From Chrysaora quinquecirrha (Eukaryota; Cnidaria; Scyphozoa; Semaeostomeae; Pelagiidae), in NCBI GenBank assembly GCA_014526335.1, contig JACTAT010000297.1, positions 346,128 to 410,127 on the forward strand: a stretch of DNA of 64,000 bases, given 5' to 3'. Made by a program: the position numbers and the translations under genes. Within the stretch, counting starts at the first letter, position 1. Every line of letters begins with the position of its first letter. The notes under the pieces were generated by a model. The model did no database searches, was not told where the DNA came from, and was given only the letters and a program-made list of their open reading frames with translations. Positions 33,425-46,329 of the stretch are shown here, piece after piece.

Positions 33425-35768
33425 AACGACCAAGTCTACAAAAAGGCCAAGCGTATCTTGCCCTGTAAAAAATTGCGATGCATCAGTGGTTAATTTAGAG
33501 AGACACCTAAGACTCTGTCACAAGTGAACCCCAGGTTGTGTTAAAGGTGTCCAAAACAGACTTGGTCTTCGAAGGGAAAGAGAAATAAAGGCAGGCAACA
33601 AAAAAAAAGCAATTTACGGCCAAAGTCTGTCCTATACCATCGTGTTATAGATTGGTCAAGCGTTTAAACAACCACCTAAGACAGGTCCACAAGATAACCG
33701 AAAAGAAGAAAATTGTGCCACTTCTATCACAGGCACAAAAATCAACACATAGCATGGAAGCAAAAAACTAGAGGCAGTTGTTCCAAACATCCTTAAATCT
33801 AGCCTGGGTGATGCTGCCAACAATGAAAGAACTACTGATGCTGTCAACAATGAGAGAGAAATTAGAGAAAATGAAGATTCGAAAGAATGCCTCATAGCTT
33901 CCGTGGAGCCTTGTCAAGCTAATGTATTTTATGAAAAAATCTAATTCAAGATGAAGAATCAAGTGAAGATGAGGAAGATACAGATGAAGAGGAGACGGAA
34001 TTTTTTGTCTCTGATGCTGATGTTTTAAACAACATCCCAGAAAGCAACTTTAAAACATCGAAGCAAGCAGATCATGTATTTAGTGACATCTGTAAATTTA
34101 AAATTTGGCTAAAATCTGTTGACGGCGGATGTAAAACTGATGGTCTTGCAAACGCCCATGCATCTCAAATTCTTGTCGTGCATAAAGCCGTTAATGGTGA
34201 TTCAAGTGTAGAAGGATTAATGATATGAAAGCAGTCCGAGACATGTGGCTCATGCCTTTTATAACTCAGCGTCAGCCAGGAACAACAATGACCTATCTGC
34301 ATTCTTTAATTCATTGGTACAATTTCGTTATAAATGAGAACTCCTGTTCGTTCCAATTCGACGCAGAAATGGGCAGGACATGCATTGGGAAAGTCAAACA
34401 CTGGACTAAATCCATGAGAAAGCAACTAACAAGGCGTAAATGGAAGAAAAGAGCAGAAGACGCTGAAAAACTAGCAACTCCGGAAGATTTCGCTACCTTT
34501 GACAATTCTGAGATTGTCAGAAGTGCAATAAAAATAGTGGGTAACTTCATGTCTTCATCGGGAATGCACTTGAGAAAAAGAGAGTATACAACAGTTCGAG
34601 ATTATCTGATTTCCATTTTGTGCACTGATAATGGATCCCGAACCGGCGCTATTGCAAACATGACAATAGAAGAGGTGAGAAGAGCAGAAAAAGACGGAGA
34701 TGCCATGCTGATAACTGTTCTAGATCACAAAACATTACAGTCAACAGGACCGGCAATACTGGTTCTATCACTTGCTACATTTAGCTATTTGGATGTTTTT
34801 ATCCAGAAAATCCAGGGCCCGGTTCCCATCGCTCACCCTAAATATGGTGATAATGTTTTTTTGAGATGGAACGGTAAAGCTATGAACACCTCCCAAGTCA
34901 GTGAGCAGTTTCGTGCCTCTTGGTACAAAGCGGTAGGAAAACACATTAATGCATCAATAATGAGGAAGTCATGTGTCAGTCAAGTACATTTCAACCGACC
35001 TGATATGAAGGTAGAATTAGCTGCACACATGTGTCACTCAGTAAAGACTGCTGAAAATGTTTATTGCCTCAAGGAAAAGAAGGCTAACTCGGCAAAGACA
35101 TCGTTATTCCTTCGAAACATAATGAGGCAGGATGGCGGGCATGAAGATCGTGTCAAACAGCCAGAGAAACAAAGTTCTTCGCCGGATCTTTTCCAAAGCC
35201 TTGCACAAAGTGACCACTCTGAATCGGCAGCTGGTTCCAAAAGCGAGGATTCTCAACTAAGAAGCATCTTCAAAGATATCATCGAGTCAGAAAACCCTCC
35301 ATCAATGTCCACTGTCAAGGGCAGATTAAATCAAAACCCAGCTTTTATCGGCCGTTCTAGAGCAATTTACGGCAAGATCCAATACTGGATCAGGCAGAGG
35401 AAGTCGGAGTCTGCAAGTCTTCCTAATGAGATAGAGACGAAGGATGAGCGTCTTGAGCGATATGGGCTCATTCAGAATAAGCCAAAGGAGAAAAATCATT
35501 ATCAGAGCTAAGTGTCAGACATGGAAAGTTCTGTACAAGAAAAGAGTGACTCTGAAGGCAGATTGAAGTTCTCAAAGGCAGATGGCCATATTATAGCAAA
35601 CATCTTTAAGGATTATGTTACCTGCCAGAGAGTTGCAAAGGCGGATGAAGTCATAAAGATATCAAAAGAAAGCCATAGAATGCGTCATCTGAATAGTTTT
35701 TAGACGAGAAGCAAATTGTCGACAAGGTCAGAAACATGGCAAAGAAATATAAGAAAGAACACAAATGA
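33425..35768 (+). pseudogene. Intronless zinc-finger/tyrosine-recombinase gene (Crypton-like), decayed
   Basis: Two C-x4-C ... H-x4-H fingers (CPVKNCDASVVNLERHLRLCH near 33460 without its last residue, and CPIPSCYRLVKRLNNHLRQV near 33633) precede an acidic linker (EESSEDEEDTDEEETEF). A conserved helical region follows (FKIWLKSVDGGCKTDGLANA), then the recombinase domain from 34225: NGSRTGAIANM (Arg codon 34639), VLDHKT, IMRKSCVSQVH, and AAHMCHSVKTAENVYCL with the nucleophile Tyr at codon 35062. This is the R-K-R-H-Y set of tyrosine recombinases. The tail continues past a TAA at 35509 (GHIIANIFKDYV) and a frameshift near 35700 to a stop at 35768. Other lesions are TGA after the first finger, TAG near 33770 and a frameshift near 34222. 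The assignment to Crypton rather than another YR class is tentative. Confidence 0.75.
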
Positions 35769-35959
35769 GCTGACTATCTGAACGAATATTGACGAATATT
35801 AAATCTAATTCTCAATTGCTGTATGCTGAGTTAACTATTTTTATAACTATTATCAATTTTATGTATTAAGAATTGTCTTTTGTAATTTTGTGAAACTTCG
35901 GAAGTGCGTAACTCACTTTCATTGGTTTGATGGGGAGATGAACTCGGGATAGGTTGTTA

Positions 35960-36290
35960 TAGAGTACCCAAGGGTGGCGTCATCAAAAATCTATTTTTAG
36001 AATTTCGAAATTTGCTCTTTATTTTGTGAAATAGCGTAAAAAATAATGCTTATTTGTGCAAAAATTAGTTAAATACGTCAAACATTTTTCTTTTCATAAT
36101 GGTTTGAACAAGGCACAAAATACAATGATTTCCTATTTAAATTTATTTTTTCGGATGGACAGCCATTGTTTTGATATATTTGACTGACTTTTGCATGTTT
36201 AGGCATTAATTTTTATGCTCTTTCAAAAAATGAAGAGCAAATCTCGAAATTCTAAAAATATATATTTGTGACGTCATCACTGGTACTTTA
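35960..36290. mobile_element. 331-bp MITE with ~58-bp inverted ends
   Basis: The left end TAGAGTACC...GTCATC...TTTTTAGAATTTCGAAATT and the right end, inverted, TAAAGTACC...GATGACGTCAC...TTTTTAGAATTTCGAGATT match over ~58 bp with indels. TTA precedes (35957-35959) and follows (36291-36293) the element, a Harbinger-like 3-bp duplication. A TA duplication with shorter ends is also possible. There is no coding content. Confidence 0.78.
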
Positions 36291-39200
36291 TTAGCTGGAT
36301 CTTTTTTAAAGTTTTCGGTTAACAAGACTATTTTCTGCATAAGATAAATACTACACAAACCTGGTTTGTTTTTTGTCTAGGCAGGATGGGACAAGTTAAC
36401 AAAGAATTATCTGTTGACAAATCACTATAGAAGGCAAGACAATGATATTGCTTAAAGTAGGTCTTCAAAAAAATACTTTAATGTCCCGAATAAGGGCCTC
36501 TGCTTACTTTTTCTTACAAAATTACAACACTCCTCACTCTCATTAGAACCCCTATTTATAAATTTTTAGCAATAAACAACCATTTCTTCAGGGGATTAAT
36601 AATCAAAAGTTTTGCAAAGTGCACATAATGCTACTTTTTAAATGTAATGACAATGTTTTTGATATGTAATGTATGATTCAAATGTTACAGTATATTCGCC
36701 TGCTAAAGAAGGCAGCTGTTTCCAACCTTTGTTTTACTTCAGGGTTTTTGAGCAGAATTTATTGGAATAATTCACTAGTTACTGCAGCTGAACACAAAAT
36801 GGTCCTCTGTTTATTTGGGACAAAGATAACAATAAAACAATGTCAGGCCTATATAATGCGCAATATTTGAGAAAAAGAAACAAATGCTATGTTGTGTATT
36901 GTTCTATATCAAACCTTGTCTTGATAATTATTTAGTAGAATAGAGACTTTATGATATTGTCATAGTGTTGTCAAGTTCTTAATAGTAAAGCATGACTAAC
37001 CCATTTAACAGGAAAAATATCAGACATTATGACAATGCTGCATTGTTTTAAAAAATTTAAATAGTATATATGTCTGCTTAAATTTGATGACAAAAAAAAG
37101 GTTCAGAAGAAGTGCTCAAGTTGCTTCTGCAAAATATGCAAAAAAACTTGTTCACACTACTGATTTGAACAATAAAACCTCATCAGTTAACTACAAAAGT
37201 TTTATGGATTCTATGGATGATTAGTTTTACCTAAAAACAGCTTTGTATATGGTTGAGAACCAAAGTTATTAGCCTTGTCTAACAATGTCCAAATCTCTTG
37301 TAATTTGAAACACTTATAAGTGGTATCTCCTTAAAAAAGAATATTGTTCATGACAGTTGTTTTATGCAAATTCGGCTGTAGTACCTGGCTTAGTCGCTAT
37401 TTTTTGTTGAGTTAAGTACAAAGAATGGGACCACAAACTAACATATGCTCAAGAGAGAATAATTATTGAGGAAATTAGCCCCATGTTTGATATGAACAAT
37501 AATACCCCCCAAATGAAATTGTATGCTTAATTCTACATTGGATTTGTTTTTGAGTTTCAGAATTGCAATAAACAGTGGAAGCATTGTTTGGCTTACTAAG
37601 GTGGAAATTACACCCAGATACAGCTCGTGATGCACCAATCAGAAAGAAAAGCTGAATTGGCAGCTTTTGGCTGGAATAACAAATGAAAATTAATTGACTC
37701 AAGTGAGAATACAAGCTCTTTCTGTTAAACAGAAAAGGCTTTTTGGTTTTGATGTGTACAGATTAAAAAACGTTGAGATGAATGAGGATCTAGCCCTGCC
37801 AATTATTCAAAAACCATACTCTTTGTAATTCTCCGCACTCTGGGTGAACTAGTAAATGTTGTCCTAGTGCAGTATCATGTTTAAGGGTGGGTTGTTGCAT
37901 AGAGTTGGGGGGTGGTTTCTCCCTTTGCTGAAAGTTCTGGTTACAATGTTTGTCGGAACATGCTGTTAATGCTAGTCTCTAGGAAGTGCGGCCTTCATAC
38001 CGGGCATCACATGGGCAAAAACATTTTTAAATAACCAAACTGTTCTGTTTGGTAGGCACATTATCCTTTTGAATAGATGGCTGTTACATTGAATTTGTAA
38101 TACAGATGGGGATTACACCCAGAAAGTAATATGTTACTTTAAAAGTGAATATTCAAGATATAACATATTTTAATACATTGTATATGTAAATAGTTAATCT
38201 TGATCTCCCAGTTAGGCTGCAAGGATCCAATATTCAAGCCCCTTTGAAAAACACATTCATTGTGAAGGGAAACCTATACATTACACATAAAATACATGAA
38301 AGGAATTACCTGATTTGCTATAAAAAATTCCTTTAATTGATGTAGTCTCCAATGCTACTTCTGGAAAATTTATTGCAGTTTACTTCAGGCTCTCACGCAC
38401 CAAAATTCACAATTACTGAAAATGCAAGAAAATGCTTGATGCAGATACTTTGAACCCTTGTGTAATATTCTGGCAACATTTGCATAACATCAGGGTTTAA
38501 ATATTCAAAGCCTGGGCTGTGAAATGCTATCATATAGACATTCACACCATATAGACAAAATTCTACATTTACATTTGCAATAAGTAAGCATGAAGAAAGA
38601 GAAATGCTTATGTATTGCATGTTGAGAAAACACAAACACAAATACACTATTAAAACTAAAACAATGACATATTCAAATACTAAGGTAAACAATTATGAAG
38701 ATGTGGTGAACAAAAACAGAATAGTGCACTTAGCTAAGTGATTAATGCTAACAGAATTTACCAACCCCTCAAAGCTGCTTAAATTTTGATATATTTCACC
38801 ATGAAAAATTGCTTAACATTTTTGTTCCAAAAAAACTACCGAGTTTGCAATGAACTGTTGGGCCTGCATACAAGACCTGTAAGAGAAAAAAAATTTAAAA
38901 TTACTTCAAGACCTTCAATATATAGTACAAGAAATAATAATTCATAGCAACACATAAATCTCAGTTGCTTACAGAGCAGCTTTGAACCCTCGAGTTGCTT
39001 TATTTTCAAGTCAATCCAGTCAGCTATGAAAGTTCAACTAGTTCTAGCTCCCTATTAAACAGTGTAAGTAGAATATTTGAGTCATTCCCGGAAAAGCCAC
39101 ATGGTTTATTAGAATATATGTAAATGAAAAGTTCCTGATCTGATTTCGTCTACAACTTACAAAATAAAGGAAGTCAAATTGTATTTTCCTTTTATAAATC

Positions 39201-39570
39201 TCACTGTAGCTAAAATAAAGCTCACCCACAGCAAACTAGAAATAGGAAAACTTTGAAAAGGGCAAAAGCTCTCCTTTAACCTGAAAATGAGACAAACCTG
39301 ACTCTTTTTCCTTACTTAGCCGAGCTTTTACCATGATCATTTGAAACACACTTAGAATACCTGAGAAACCTGTTCTCGCATCCTAAAGAAGGCTATAGCC
39401 TATCTATATCCTATCCACAATTCCTAACCTTACCTGCAAAGAAAAAACTATAATAATGGAAATAATATGAATAGAACAAAATAATCCAAAAACTTCTACA
39501 GCCAAGGGATAAATAATTCTGCATGAGAATGATAAGAAATGTAACTGTCTCATCTTGATATAAAATCAGT
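36291..39570. other. Long AT-rich non-coding stretch
   Basis: No gene or repeat supported. All open frames are short and lack splice or sequence support. Their AT-driven composition is that of random sequence. Confidence 0.5.
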
Positions 39571-39579
39571 TTAGGCTGC

Positions 39580-41260
39580 TGGGCTAGAATCGCACAGGTA
39601 AAACGCCCGAGTAATACTACGTGAAACGCAACGTGAAATCACCTGTGTAATAACTCACGTCGTGTAATTCTACGCGCGTGTAATCCATCGTAGGATTAGA
39701 CGAATCGTGAAATCCTACATACCTTGTAATGACACAAAGGTGTAATTCTACTTTGGTGTAAACCAATGGCGTGTAATTCTACGTGAAATCCAACAGAGGT
39801 GTAATTCCCATTTAGTGTAAGCCAAAACTGTGTAATTCTATGTGTAAGGACAAAGTGGTGTAATACCCACTTTGCTGTAATTCTACATGAATGCGATTCA
39901 AGATCAAATAACACAACAGGCACTGTCTTTATAGAACTTAAATCAGAAATCTTTTACTACTTACAAAAATCACGCAAATGAAATACAGAATAACGAAAGT
40001 TTGCATATTCAAACATAGTATAACAATGTTGTAAGAGTTCTGTAATCAATCTTTCCAATCGCAACAATAATAAAACAAATTAAACAACAGTTAATGCATC
40101 TTGTGTTTCATTCATTGTTCTCGTATTCAAGCAGTGAAGGTATAACTTGCTTTTTTCCAAAGCTAAAATGTAAGAGAATTATAGTTTACAAATAGCACAA
40201 TATTTGCTAACACAACATAATGAATTGTGATAAAATCATCAAGACTTTTAAGAGAAGTTTCATAGAACATAAATAGACATACCTTTTTGGAAGGATTGGT
40301 GACACCAATTCTTTCAAAGCATTCTAAAAAAATATAAGGCAATTAGATATAGTCATCATTTTTATCAAAGTCTGGTGATAAAAAAAATGAAAGCTTAGCA
40401 AGCTTGTTGTAGATGACTCACTTGGAATATTCAAGGAATGATGAAACTCTAGCAAGCAGCAACTTCAGCTGTTGGAAATTTTGCCTGAAATAAACAGTCA
40501 AAAAAACCTCAATATTAGTTTACCAAAAGAATTATCAGGCTAGCCATATAACAAAAAACACACAATTATATAGAAATTCTATTAATCTAAATCAGTTGTT
40601 ATATTAAAAGAGTTTTACAATTTTTCCTACCTTTGTAAAGGAACTTTTCAAGTCTTGATTTAATGTTGTTAACTGCACAGTTTCTTCTTATCAGCTAGAA
40701 AATCAACCAGCTCTCATATTGCCAGAGGAAGCTGTTGACATCAAATTATTATCTAGGATACCTTAACTCAAAAATAATCCATATTGACCAGAATCTTTTT
40801 TGGCCCAGACCTTGAATTGCAGAAAAATGAAAAGTAAGGCAAGACAAACTGAAAAGTATTATGTTCTCAACCGCTTATTTTTTAAACTGCCATCTTGAAT
40901 GGGGATTTCTGATTGGCTCTAATAATAATCATGTGATATTTAAAAGGTGTGAATTGAGGTCTCTGATTGGATTTAATTGTGGTAATTACAAAAGGCTGAA
41001 ATTCAACATACAATTACACAGTTCATGGTATTACAATAGCCGTGAAATGACACAGCAGGATGAAATACTACACAGTATTTCACTTCCTTTGGTATTTCAC
41101 CACTGTAGGATTACACTGCCTAATAAAAAAAGTTGAAATACAACATAGAATTACACAGTTCATGGTATTACAATAGCCGTGAAATGACACGGCAGGTGAA
41201 ATACTACACAGTATTTCACTTCCTTGGTATTTCACACCAAAATGCTATGTAACGCCCTTA
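39580..41260. mobile_element. Candidate non-autonomous transposon with inverted subterminal motif clusters
   Basis: The left part (39600-39900) holds about eight direct copies of a GTGTAATTCTAC motif with variants (GTGAAATCCTAC, GTGTAATACCC). The right part (40980-41245) holds the same motif inverted (ACATAGAATTACACAG), including a ~137-bp direct repeat of GTTCATGGTATTACAATAGC with GTGAAATGACAC. The ~1.1 kb between them is AT-rich and non-coding. Opposed clusters of a short motif near both ends are typical of transposase-binding sites. Exact ends and target duplication were not resolved. Confidence 0.55.
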
Positions 41261-41261
41261 C

Positions 41262-42720
41262 TAACTAACTACCTTTCTATATTACTAACTAACTAACATA
41301 CAAGCTATGCTTGCAAGCTAACTTACCAGTTTACTAACTAACTAACCAACAAACTAATTAAATAACTAACTAACTAACTTACCAACTAACTTACAAAGTA
41401 ACTAAACAACTAACAAACTAGCTCTCTATGTTACTAACTAACTAACATACAAGTTATGCTTGCAACCTCACTAACAAGCTTACTAACTAACTAACTAACT
41501 AGCAAACACACAAACTCGCTAATATTTGTATTTAATAAACTATTTAACAAAATAGTTAACTAACTTACTAACCAACTAACTAACTAACTAATGTAACTAA
41601 CTAACTAACATATCAAGTTATGCTTAACAACAAACTAACTAACTAACTAACTTACTAACTAACTACCTAACTAAAACTAACTAAAACTAAAAACTTCTCT
41701 TACTAACTAACTAACTAAAGTTATGCTTAACAAACTAACAAACTAACTAACTAACTAACTATCTAACTAACCAACTCTAACCAACTAACTTACTAGCTTA
41801 CAAACTAACTAACTAACTAACTAACATAACAAATGCTATGCTTGCAAGCTAACTAACCAGCTTACTAACTAACTAACTAACCAAATAACTAACAAACAAT
41901 GTCGTTTACTATCTAATCTACTTAAAAAACTAACTAACAAACTAACTAGCTAACTAACTAACTAACCATCTAACTAAATAACTAACAAACGAACTCGCTA
42001 ACTATCTAATTTACTAACAAACTGACTAACTAGCTAAATAACTAAGTTGCTGACTAACCAACTAACTTAGAAACTAACTAACCAACTAATTTACTATCTA
42101 TCTTACTAACTAACTAACATACAAGCTATGCTGCTTGCAAGCTAACTTACCAGCTTACTAACTAACTAACCAACAAACTAACTAATTAACTAACTAACTA
42201 CAAACTTAACTAATCAACTAACTCTACAAACTAACATACAAGTTATGCTTGCAACTTAACTAACCAGATTACTAACAAACAAAATAATTAAATAACTAAC
42301 TAACTAACTTACTAACTAACGTACAAAGTAACTAATTAACTATGTTACTATTTTACTAACTAACTAACATACAAGTTATGCTTGCAACCTAACTAACCAG
42401 CTTACTAACTAACTAACTAATTAACAAACACATAAACTCGCTAATATTTGTATTTACTAATAAACTATCTAACAAAATAGTTAACTAAGTTACTAACCAA
42501 CTAACTAACTAAAAATGTAACCAACTTACTAACAACATCTCTATATTACTAACTAACTAACCAACAAATTAACTAACTAACTAACTAACTAACTAACTTA
42601 CCAACTAACTTACAAACTAACTAATCAACTAATAAACTAGCTCTCTATCTTACTAACTAACTAACATACAAGTTATGCTTGCAACTTAACTAACCAGATT
42701 ACTAACTAACTAACTAACTA
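41262..42720. repeat. (CTAA)n tetranucleotide array with an interspersed phrase
   Basis: Imperfect ACTAACTAACTAAC runs alternate with recurrent words such as CATACAAGTTATGCTTGCAA and TAACTAACCAGCTTACTAAC. The phrase recurs at intervals of ~150-350 bp, so the array has a higher-order structure rather than being a pure microsatellite. Confidence 0.95.
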
Positions 42721-43700
42721 TTTCTCTCTCCAAAATTTTCTCTTCAATAATTTTCCCTCTTCCAAATTTCTTTTCAATAATAAACTTGCTCCTATTTTCT
42801 CTTCAAAATAAACTTGCTTCTGATTTTCTTCTTCAAACCCCTTGCTTCCATTTTTTCTTCTTCCAAATTTTCTCTTCCAATAATTTTCTTGTTCCATAAT
42901 TTCTCCTTCTAAATTTTCTCTTACAACTTGCTTAAATTCTCGCTTCCTAATTTCTCTTCTAACAAAACTTGCTTCCATTAATTTCTTGCCTTTTATATTT
43001 TCCCTTCTTCAATAATCTCTTCCTTTATTTTCTTTCTTCCATACCCTTGTTTCCAATAATTTTTCTTTTTTTAATAATTTTCTTGCCTTTGAATATTTTT
43101 TGCTTCAAAAACCTTGCTAATAATTTCCCCTTCTAATTTCTCCTTCCAATTAATGTAACCCTTAAATATTCCCCTTTATTCAATTAACTAAAAAAAAACT
43201 AATATTAAACTAATAAACAATGTATTTAAGTAATTAAACAAGTAGCCAAACCAATTAAACCAGGTTATAATAACAATAAAAAAAGAAATTCAATAATTTC
43301 TTAATTTATTCCTTCGTTCCTCTTCATTCCTCCCTTCCTTTTTCCTTTTTAAAAAAGGCCTTTCCTAACTTATTTAAGCCTTACAAACCCTTTAAACCAA
43401 GAATGTTGAACCTTTTCCCACTTAAAAGCTCAACCAACAAAATTCAAAAATTTCCTAAATACTATGTAATTACAATAACCAAAAAATTGCAAAATCCATA
43501 ACCAAACAACTCAAATAATTAAACAGGGCCACCCAACTGCAAAAACCTATTAACCGAATGCAAAACCTATAATTACAACGAACTCAAACCTAATATTTTG
43601 TTGTTAACAATTTAATTTTACCCCAAAACTATTCAAATTAACCTCTTAAAAATAACTTTCCAACCTACCTAATAATAATTACAACCGACTTATTAACAAC
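42720..43700. repeat. Corrupted, G-poor copy of the macrosatellite module
   Basis: The order of blocks is that of 48435-49400: a pyrimidine-rich TTTTCTTGCTTCCA-type minisatellite (42720-43150), CCCCTTTATTCAATTAACTA, CCTTCGTTCCTCTTCATTCC, GGCCTTTCCTAACTTATTT and AATTGCAAAATCCAT. Many G positions of the intact copies are A or missing here, for example CATAACCAAAC against CATGAACCACAC. It is heavily decayed or poorly sequenced. There is no gene. Confidence 0.7.
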
Positions 43701-43735
43701 CAATTTAACCTTTTTTTGAAACTATGTATTCTTGC

Positions 43736-44240
43736 GAAGTTTCATTGCAATGTCGCAATCCCCAACATATTTATGATAGAAACCCTTGTAGAGGTATGGT
43801 ACTGAGTACCCCAGTCTAAAAATAGAACAAGGGGGCATTTTTCCGCAGGGGTCTGCATCCTATCTTTCTTAGCGTATCAAACGTGCATTGTTGCCAAGTT
43901 TCATTGCAATGTCGCCATTCCCAACATACTTATAATTGAAACCCTTGTAGAGGTATCGTACTGAGTACCCCAGTCTAAAAATAGAACCAGGGGGCATTTT
44001 TCCGGAGGGGTCTGCATCCTATCTTTCTTAGCGTATCAAACGTGCATTGTTGCCAAGTTTCATTGAAATATCGTAATTCCCAACATAGTTATAATAGAAA
44101 CCCTTGTAGAGGTATGGTACAGAGTACCCCAGTCTAAAAATAGAACAAGGGGGCATTTTTCGGGATGGGTCTGCATCCTATCTTTTTCAGCGCATCAAAC
44201 TGTGTATTGTTGCCAAGTTTCATGCTTGTATCACATTTTG
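43736..44240. repeat. Three tandem copies of a ~159-bp unit
   Basis: AAGTTTCATTG recurs at ~43738, 43897, 44056 and 44216, a spacing of 159-160 bp. Each unit contains GAAACCCTTGTAGAGGTATG, GAGTACCCCAGTCTAAAAAT, GGGGGCATTTTTC and GGGTCTGCATCCTATCTTTC. The units are >90% alike by eye. The fourth is only begun. The G content is normal, in contrast to the preceding segment. Confidence 0.92.
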
Positions 44241-44269
44241 CACGATTTTTCACTGTACAGCCCTGACTA

Positions 44270-46215
44270 CTAACTAACTAAGAAACAAACTTGCTAAGTA
44301 TCTAAATTGCTAACAAATTAACAAACTATCTAATTAACTAACTAACTAACTAACTAACCATTAAACTAAAGAACTAACTAACAAACTCGCCAACTCTCGT
44401 ATTTACTAACAAAACTAACTAACTAACTTACTAACTAATTATTTAACTAACTAACTAACTAAACTAACTTAGAAACTAACTAACCAACTAAGAAACTAAC
44501 TGTCTATCTCACTAGCTATCTAAAATACAAGCTATGATGCTTGCAACCTAACTAACCAACTTACTAACTAACTAACCAACAAACTAACTAACTAACTAAC
44601 TAACTAACTTACAAACTAATTTACAAACTAACTAATCAACTAATAAACTAGCTCTCTATCTTACTAACTTACAAGTTGTGCTTTACTAACTAACCAGATT
44701 ACTAACTAACTAAACTAACTAACAAACAAACTAGCTAATTATCTAATTTACTAACAAACTAACAAACTAACTAACTATCTAACTAACCAGCCAACTAACT
44801 AATTAGCTAACAAACTAACTAACTAACTAGCAAACTAAATAACAAATTAACTAACCAACCTTCTTACAAACTATCTACTTATCTAAATAACTAGCTCAAT
44901 AACTAACTAACTAACATACTACCTATCAAACTAACTAACTAACTAAAAACTAACTAACTAACTAACTAACTAATTAACATACAAGTTATGCTTGCAACTA
45001 ACTAACCAGCTAACTAACAACTAACTAACTGGATAACTAACTAACTAACTAGCTAACTAACTAACTAACAAACTAACTAATCCACTAACAAGCAAGCTTG
45101 TTAATTACTAACTAATTAACATGCAAGTTACTTATCAACTTGTCTAACAAGACTACTAACTAACAAACTAACTAACTAACAAACAAACTAACACTATTTA
45201 CTAACTAACTAACTAACAACTTATTTAACATACTAACTAACTAAATTACTATACTAACTAACTAACAACAAGCTAACTCGCAAACTAACTAACCAACTAA
45301 CTAACTAACTAACCAACAAACTAACTAAATAACTAACTAACTAACTTACCAACTAACTTACAAGCTAACTTATCAACTAACCAACATACCTGCTCATGTC
45401 TTGCAAACTAACTAACTAACTAGTTATGCTTGCAACTTACTAACTAACTAACTTACTAACTAACAAATTAACTAAATAACTAACTAACTAACTTAACAAC
45501 TAACTAACAAACTAACTAATTAACTAACAAACTAGCCCGCTATGTTACTAATTAACTAACATACAAGTTACGCTTGCAACTTAACTAACCAGAATACTAA
45601 CCTACAAACTAATTAAATAACTAACTAACTAACTTACCAACTAACTACAAAGTAACTAACTAACGTACAAACTATGTTAGCAAACTAACCAACTAACTTA
45701 CTTATTTACTAACTAACTTAAACCAGATTACTAACTAACTAACTAACTAACAAACTAACTAACTATCTAATAACTTATTTACTAACTAACTACTTAACAA
45801 ACTAACTAACTCACTACCTAACCAACTAACTAACTAACTAACCAACTTACTAACGTACTAACTTACTTATTAACTAACCAACATATATGCTATGTTAGCT
45901 AACTAACCAACTAACTAGCTTTCGAACTAACTAACTAACTAACTAACTGGACAACTAACTATCTAACTAACTAATCAATATACAAACTCTGCTTGCTAAA
46001 TATCTTGTAGCTTCCTAACTTGCTACATAACTAACTGGGTAACTAACAAATTGACAAACTTACTCATTATCTAACTAATTAACTAACAAAATAACTGACC
46101 AACTTGCCTACAAACTATCTACTTAACCAACTAACTAGCGAAATAACTAACAAACTAACTAACTAACTAACTAAGCGACTTGCTTACAAAATATCTACCT
46201 AACTAACAAACTACC
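44270..46215. repeat. (CTAA)n array with higher-order phrases
   Basis: Continuation of the tetranucleotide landscape, with phrases such as ATACAAGTTATGCTTGCAAC and TGTTAGCTAACTAACCAACT. No gene is present. It leads into the first macrosatellite unit. Confidence 0.95.
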
Positions 46216-46329
46216 TTATTAGGGTGCCTATTATAGGGGGCCTCGCTCCAATAGCTTGTCAATCGACATTTATCCTGTTGCTTGTCCGCTTGGTGGCTTA
46301 TTTACTTTCTCTACTTGGCTATTTCTAAA

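Noticed and set aside
41262..46215. Telomeric repeat
   Set aside because: CTAA/TTAG tetranucleotide does not match the animal TTAGGG telomere repeat, and the array is interrupted by phrases and single-copy DNA.
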